Of a DNA stretch of 58,496 nucleotides, positions 55,354 to 58,496 are shown in pieces. The notes beneath the pieces were generated by a model. The model was not told the DNA's origin and did no database searches. It worked only from the letters and a program-made list of their open reading frames with translations. Made by a program: the position numbers and the translations under genes. The DNA lies in the NCBI GenBank assembly GCA_035551475.1, contig DASZMX010000067.1, forward strand, positions 1 to 58,496. The letters run 5' to 3'. Positions within the stretch are counted from its first letter, which is position 1; the number at the start of each line of letters is the position of its first letter. The stretch comes from DASZMX01 sp035551475 (GTDB lineage Bacteria > Verrucomicrobiota > Verrucomicrobiia > Limisphaerales > Palsa-1400).

Positions 55354-55947
55354 TTATTTGATCGTGCTGGCGGGAACAATCTTGATGCTGATGATCTCCA
55401 TGCGCTTGTCCGGGCGATCCTGCGGATGCGTCGGCGTCGTGGCGATCTTCTCCAGCACATCGTCGCCTTTGATCAGCTTGCCAAAGGTCGTGTATTGGTG
55501 GTCGAGAGACGTGGGATTGCCGTGGCAGATGAAAAATTGCGATCCAGCGGAATTGGGGTCGGACGTCCGCGCCATGGAAAGCACGCCGCGCTCGTGGGAA
55601 TGATTGTTGAATTCCGCCTTGATCGTGTAACCCGGCCCGCCCGAACCCCAGCGCCCTTCGGCGGAAGGATCTTTGGTCAGCGGATCGCCGCCCTGGATCA
55701 TGAAACCCTTGATCACGCGATGAAAACAGGTGCCGTCATAAAACCCGCTCTTCGCGAGCTTCTTGAAATTGGCGATCGTCTCGGGCGCCGCATCCGTCCA
55801 AAACTCCGCCACCATGTCGCCTTCGGAAGTCTTGATGACCGCCACTTCCTTGCTGTCCGCCGCCGGGGTATTGGTGGCATCCGCCGCCCACGCCGACACT
55901 GAAACCACGGCCAAAAATGCCGCCAAAATTCTGCCAATCATTCGCAT
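55354..55947 (-). CDS. Cyclophilin-type peptidyl-prolyl isomerase, exported
   Basis: A 197-residue cyclophilin with a signal peptide (MIGRILAAFLAVVSVSAWA) and a short Ala/Thr-rich linker before the fold. Motifs are FHRVIKGFMIQGGDP and SMARTSDPNSAGSQFFI. At the Trp121 site it has a shortened loop (NPTSLDHQYTTFG). It probably assists folding in the periplasm. The next gene, its cytoplasmic sister, starts eight bases after it, suggesting tandem duplication followed by a change of location. Confidence 0.93.
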   Translation of the reverse strand: MRMIGRILAAFLAVVSVSAWAADATNTPAADSKEVAVIKTSEGDMVAEFWTDAAPETIANFKKLAKSGFYDGTCFHRVIKGFMIQGGDPLTKDPSAEGRWGSGGPGYTIKAEFNNHSHERGVLSMARTSDPNSAGSQFFICHGNPTSLDHQYTTFGKLIKGDDVLEKIATTPTHPQDRPDKRMEIISIKIVPASTIK

Positions 55948-55988
55948 ATTGTTCCAAAACTCTAATTGTGAATGCCCAAACTGCAACC

Positions 55989-57713
55989 TCAAACCACTTC
56001 CTTCGCCGCCGCCCCTTCGCCCTCGATGTGGACCTGCTTGTAACCGCCTTGCGACCGGAAATAGAGCAGGATTCCGATCAGCAAAACCGCCTGCACCGCC
56101 GGCAGCGCCGACGTGATGCGCAGCGCCATCTTGCTCCCGTGCAGCATGGCGTCCGTCACGATGGGTTTATCCGCCGCGGCGGTCAATTTCGCTTCCTGCC
56201 ACCAGGCATTTAGTTTCACCGCGCTCTGATCTTTGCCTTCGCTCGCCGCCACGCGCCGCGCCAATTCTTCGCCGTTATCATCCAACGCCGCCACCTTCGA
56301 TCCGTCCAAGCCCGTCGTGCTGAAAAACAAAAACGTGTTGGGCGCGTCCGCCTTGTAACGCTGATAGACAGCCGGGTTTTCCGCGACCATTTGCTTGGCG
56401 GCGTGCGAATCCTGGTTGAACCCGATGCCCGGCCCGCCCAGCAAACCAGCCGACAGCATCCCCACCCCGCCCATCGCGCCGATCGTGATCGCGCCGCCTT
56501 TGGGGAATCGTTCCGAAGCCACCGCCAGGAGCGTCGGCCACATGAAAGTCTTGCCCACCGCATACACCGTCGCCGCCGCGATGCACACCATCGCCGAGCT
56601 CGAATAGCCCAGCAACAGCAAGCCCAGCGAAGCCAAGACCGTGCTGGCAAACAACAATCCCAACGCCGAAATCTTATGCACAATTGGCCCCGCGAAAAAC
56701 CGCAAGGCAAACATCAGCGAGGAAATATAAACAAACAACAGCAGCCCATATTCCGGCTTCGCCAAAAATGCGCCCGTGATCTTGCTCACCCACGAATCTG
56801 TCCCCAGCTCGGTGTAGCCTTGCAGCCCGTGAATGATCAACAACACAAACATCAACGGATAACCCATCGAAAATCCCGTGCACGCGCCAAAGATTAAAAA
56901 CAAAACTCCGCCTCCGACAAATCCCATGAAACCCGGCAACCCGAGCGTTTCCGCCGTATCTTTCAGCCACAGCGAAAGCAGGAGGCACACCACAAACGCG
57001 CCCAGCATTCCCACCTCGCGCAGCATGTCCTTATACCGCACCCCATGCTCCAGCGCTTCGGACTTGGGAAATTTCTGCCCCAGCAACATCACGCCGTAAA
57101 TCACCGTCGGGACCAGGAACAGCGAAATCTGGATTTGCCACGCCACCGGATTTGCGGCGCTCGATAAAAAGTAAGAGGACAAACCGCCCAGCACCAATCC
57201 CGCCGGCCAGCCCGCGTGCAGGATGTTCAGGTATTTGGATTTGCTCTTGCGAAAGAGCGAAGCCACCAGCGGATTCGCCACCGCTTCGCACAAGCCGTTG
57301 CCGATTGCGAACAGGAACATGCCCCAGAACAGGCAGAGAAACGCCGCGTGTTTGCCGCCCGCCGCGAACGCCGGCCCCGCCGCCAGCGTCACCACCGCCG
57401 AGGTGAAATGCAGCACAAACGCCGTCACCATCAGCCGCCCGTAACCCACCTTGTCCGCGATCAAGCTCGACAAAATTACCACCACGCCGAACCCCGTCAA
57501 CCCGCCGCCCGTGATCGTCCCCAAATCCGTCATCGTGAAGCCGTATTGATTGGCCCATTGCCCCAGAATGCCGCCGCGCAGGCCGAAGCCCATTCCTTCC
57601 GCCAGGATCGCCATGAACCCCGCCCACAGCAGGCGATGGGCGTGAATATTTCCGCTGCCGGCCGTTTCTCCGCGATACGTGGGTGCGCTCGGTGTGCCAG
57701 TGGTGTCGCTCAT
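55989..57713 (-). CDS. Large MFS transporter with a long loop near the C-terminus
   Basis: A 574-residue inner-membrane MFS protein with about 12 TM helices, starting LLWAGFMAILAEGMGFGLRGG. Conserved turns include TITGGGLTGFGVVVILSSLIAD and the second-half SSLMFALRFFAGPI. Between the last two helices lies a hydrophilic stretch of roughly 110 residues (about 420-530: ADAPNTFLFF, DDNGEELARRVAASEG), not part of the standard fold. The substrate is unknown; sugars or nucleosides are possible. It lies 41 bases upstream of the exported cyclophilin gene on the same strand. Confidence 0.88.
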   Translation of the reverse strand: MSDTTGTPSAPTYRGETAGSGNIHAHRLLWAGFMAILAEGMGFGLRGGILGQWANQYGFTMTDLGTITGGGLTGFGVVVILSSLIADKVGYGRLMVTAFVLHFTSAVVTLAAGPAFAAGGKHAAFLCLFWGMFLFAIGNGLCEAVANPLVASLFRKSKSKYLNILHAGWPAGLVLGGLSSYFLSSAANPVAWQIQISLFLVPTVIYGVMLLGQKFPKSEALEHGVRYKDMLREVGMLGAFVVCLLLSLWLKDTAETLGLPGFMGFVGGGVLFLIFGACTGFSMGYPLMFVLLIIHGLQGYTELGTDSWVSKITGAFLAKPEYGLLLFVYISSLMFALRFFAGPIVHKISALGLLFASTVLASLGLLLLGYSSSAMVCIAAATVYAVGKTFMWPTLLAVASERFPKGGAITIGAMGGVGMLSAGLLGGPGIGFNQDSHAAKQMVAENPAVYQRYKADAPNTFLFFSTTGLDGSKVAALDDNGEELARRVAASEGKDQSAVKLNAWWQEAKLTAAADKPIVTDAMLHGSKMALRITSALPAVQAVLLIGILLYFRSQGGYKQVHIEGEGAAAKEVV

Positions 57714-58006
57714 AAATTAGAGGAATAGACAATTATTGACAGTTGTGCTCTGCATGTGTTCCGGGCTTGCGGGCCCAAGCTTGCGACGCCCCCGCCCCCG
57801 CGTCAACCAGAGATTTATATGAGCGCCGGCGCCCCCGCATCTCCACCTGGCCTCCTCCCCCACTCCAAACGTCTTCTTCCGCAGACGACCGATTTTATGT
57901 CATACCTATAACAAAGGTTGGTCATGAGACACGTTCTGTTAAATGCTTCGGGTCGAATCCAAACGAAGGACGCGTAACTATTCGAAGGCCGTGTCTGTGG
58001 AATGGC
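57714..58006. other. Intergenic region, about 290 bases
   Basis: Holds the likely promoter of the MFS gene and nothing else I can support. A TTGACA hexamer at 57736 points away from the MFS gene, and the overlapping CAATTATTG is a short palindrome. A 135-codon frame at 57743-58150 (plus) has poor composition and overlaps the PEP-CTERM gene. Confidence 0.5.
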
Positions 58007-58496
58007 TTAACTACGAACGGATCCCAGATGACAAGATTTCCTGAATACGCGACGCCAATAACACGCAAAGGTGGCGCCGGCGATTCCAGTCAAAATCAAC
58101 GCGCTCGGTTCCGGCACAACGGTGGTGGAAAAAGAGATGTCGTCCAATAAAGCGGTGTTGAATCCGTTGGCTTGCGCGGTAAATTCCAAGGCTCCCGTTT
58201 GATTGGCAAATGGAGCGACATCTACCCCATATAAAGTATAGGCCTGACCGGATGGACTCGTGCCGGCGCCGAGCAAGACAGGAGATAGAGTGTCGCCTGC
58301 AAATGAAACTAGAATTGGCTTGGCGAATCCCGGTTGCCAAAGCTTGAAGGTTAATGATTCAGCATCCGAAGGAATAGTCCCGGTCTGGCTGATCGAGGTG
58401 TTTTGGGCGGCTCCAGGCTGCAAATAGGCGGTGTAATTCCCGCCGATGACGTTCACCACACCGACTCCGCCGACCCAGCCGGGACCAAGCAAGTAA
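58007..58496 (-). CDS. PEP-CTERM sorted exported protein, N-terminus cut by window edge
   Basis: At least 162 residues, open at the right edge; the true start is outside the window. The C-terminus has the PEP-CTERM signal: VPEPSALILTGIAGATFACY then basic WRRVFRK. The preceding region is beta-rich (SESLTFKLWQPGFAK-like strands, ALEFTAQANGFNTALLDDIS). PEP-CTERM proteins are processed by an exosortase and displayed in biofilm matrix; no exosortase is in the window. Confidence 0.85.
   Translation of the reverse strand, partial: YLLGPGWVGGVGVVNVIGGNYTAYLQPGAAQNTSISQTGTIPSDAESLTFKLWQPGFAKPILVSFAGDTLSPVLLGAGTSPSGQAYTLYGVDVAPFANQTGALEFTAQANGFNTALLDDISFSTTVVPEPSALILTGIAGATFACYWRRVFRKSCHLGSVRS

Noticed and set aside
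57944..57960. tRNA T-loop-like GGGTCGAATCC
   Set aside because: Lacks TTC and no acceptor, D or anticodon stem can be drawn around it.
57743..58150. 135-codon plus frame in the right intergenic region
   Set aside because: Low-quality composition and overlap with the PEP-CTERM gene on the opposite strand.

Overview
The window looks like ordinary chromosome from a GC-rich Verrucomicrobiota bacterium, possibly near Pedosphaera/Limisphaerales. The support is family content rather than a marker gene. There is a DUF1501/DUF1549-DUF1553 pair, a PEP-CTERM protein, a GH25-Ig-LamG secreted protein with the C-terminal 'RFYRV' module common in this group, Gram-negative envelope genes (kdsA, outer-membrane porin) and a single-chain GlyRS. 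No rRNA, tRNA, CRISPR array, transposase or prophage was recognised. About 50 genes are packed tightly; the only clear stretch above 300 bases without a gene is 47846-48165.

Layout. 0.2-3.5 kb: STAS protein, UvrD/Rep helicase and a Phd/VapC toxin-antitoxin pair. 3.6-13.4 kb: an oligopeptide ABC transporter split into a permease arm (oppB-oppC-hscB-secreted protein, minus strand) and an ATPase arm (oppD-oppF, plus strand). proC and acnA lie between the arms, and no substrate-binding protein is present. 13.6-16.8 kb: FMN reductase, LOG protein, M16 peptidase and a second Phd/VapC pair. 16.8-21.1 kb: secreted Gfo/Idh/MocA oxidoreductase, CDF metal exporter and MsbA-like ABC exporter. 21.2-24.9 kb: a 1087-residue membrane-anchored protein joining a glutamine-amidotransferase-like domain to a long helical region, then a small membrane protein. 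24.9-28.6 kb: DUF1501 and DUF1549/1553 genes. 28.7-32.6 kb: a 1281-residue DUF3857 protein with two transglutaminase-like domains, the second lacking its catalytic Cys.

32.6-35.8 kb (minus) is a porin, a short PstS-like binding protein and a chemoreceptor in tandem, which looks like a sensing operon. 36.0-40.6 kb: glcD-like oxidase converging on scpA-scpB-pheA-GNAT. 40.7-44.3 kb (plus): FHS sugar symporter, atypical ROK kinase and two small secreted proteins ending at a good terminator. 44.3-47.8 kb: DUF2127, GlyRS and an AT-richer orphan membrane protein. 48.2-53.7 kb: beta-propeller/GH105 fusion, GH25 lysozyme-like protein, kdsA and cheR. 53.7-58.5 kb: small protein, NUDIX hydrolase, 61-residue protein, two tandem cyclophilins, a large MFS transporter and a PEP-CTERM protein cut by the window edge.

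Most genes are housekeeping or common accessory families. The best candidates for something under-described are the amidotransferase-like/TM/helical-repeat protein, the double-transglutaminase protein, the DUF1553 gene with an inserted domain, the porin-binding protein-chemoreceptor operon and the atypical ROK kinase. No coherent new defence or conflict system could be demonstrated.
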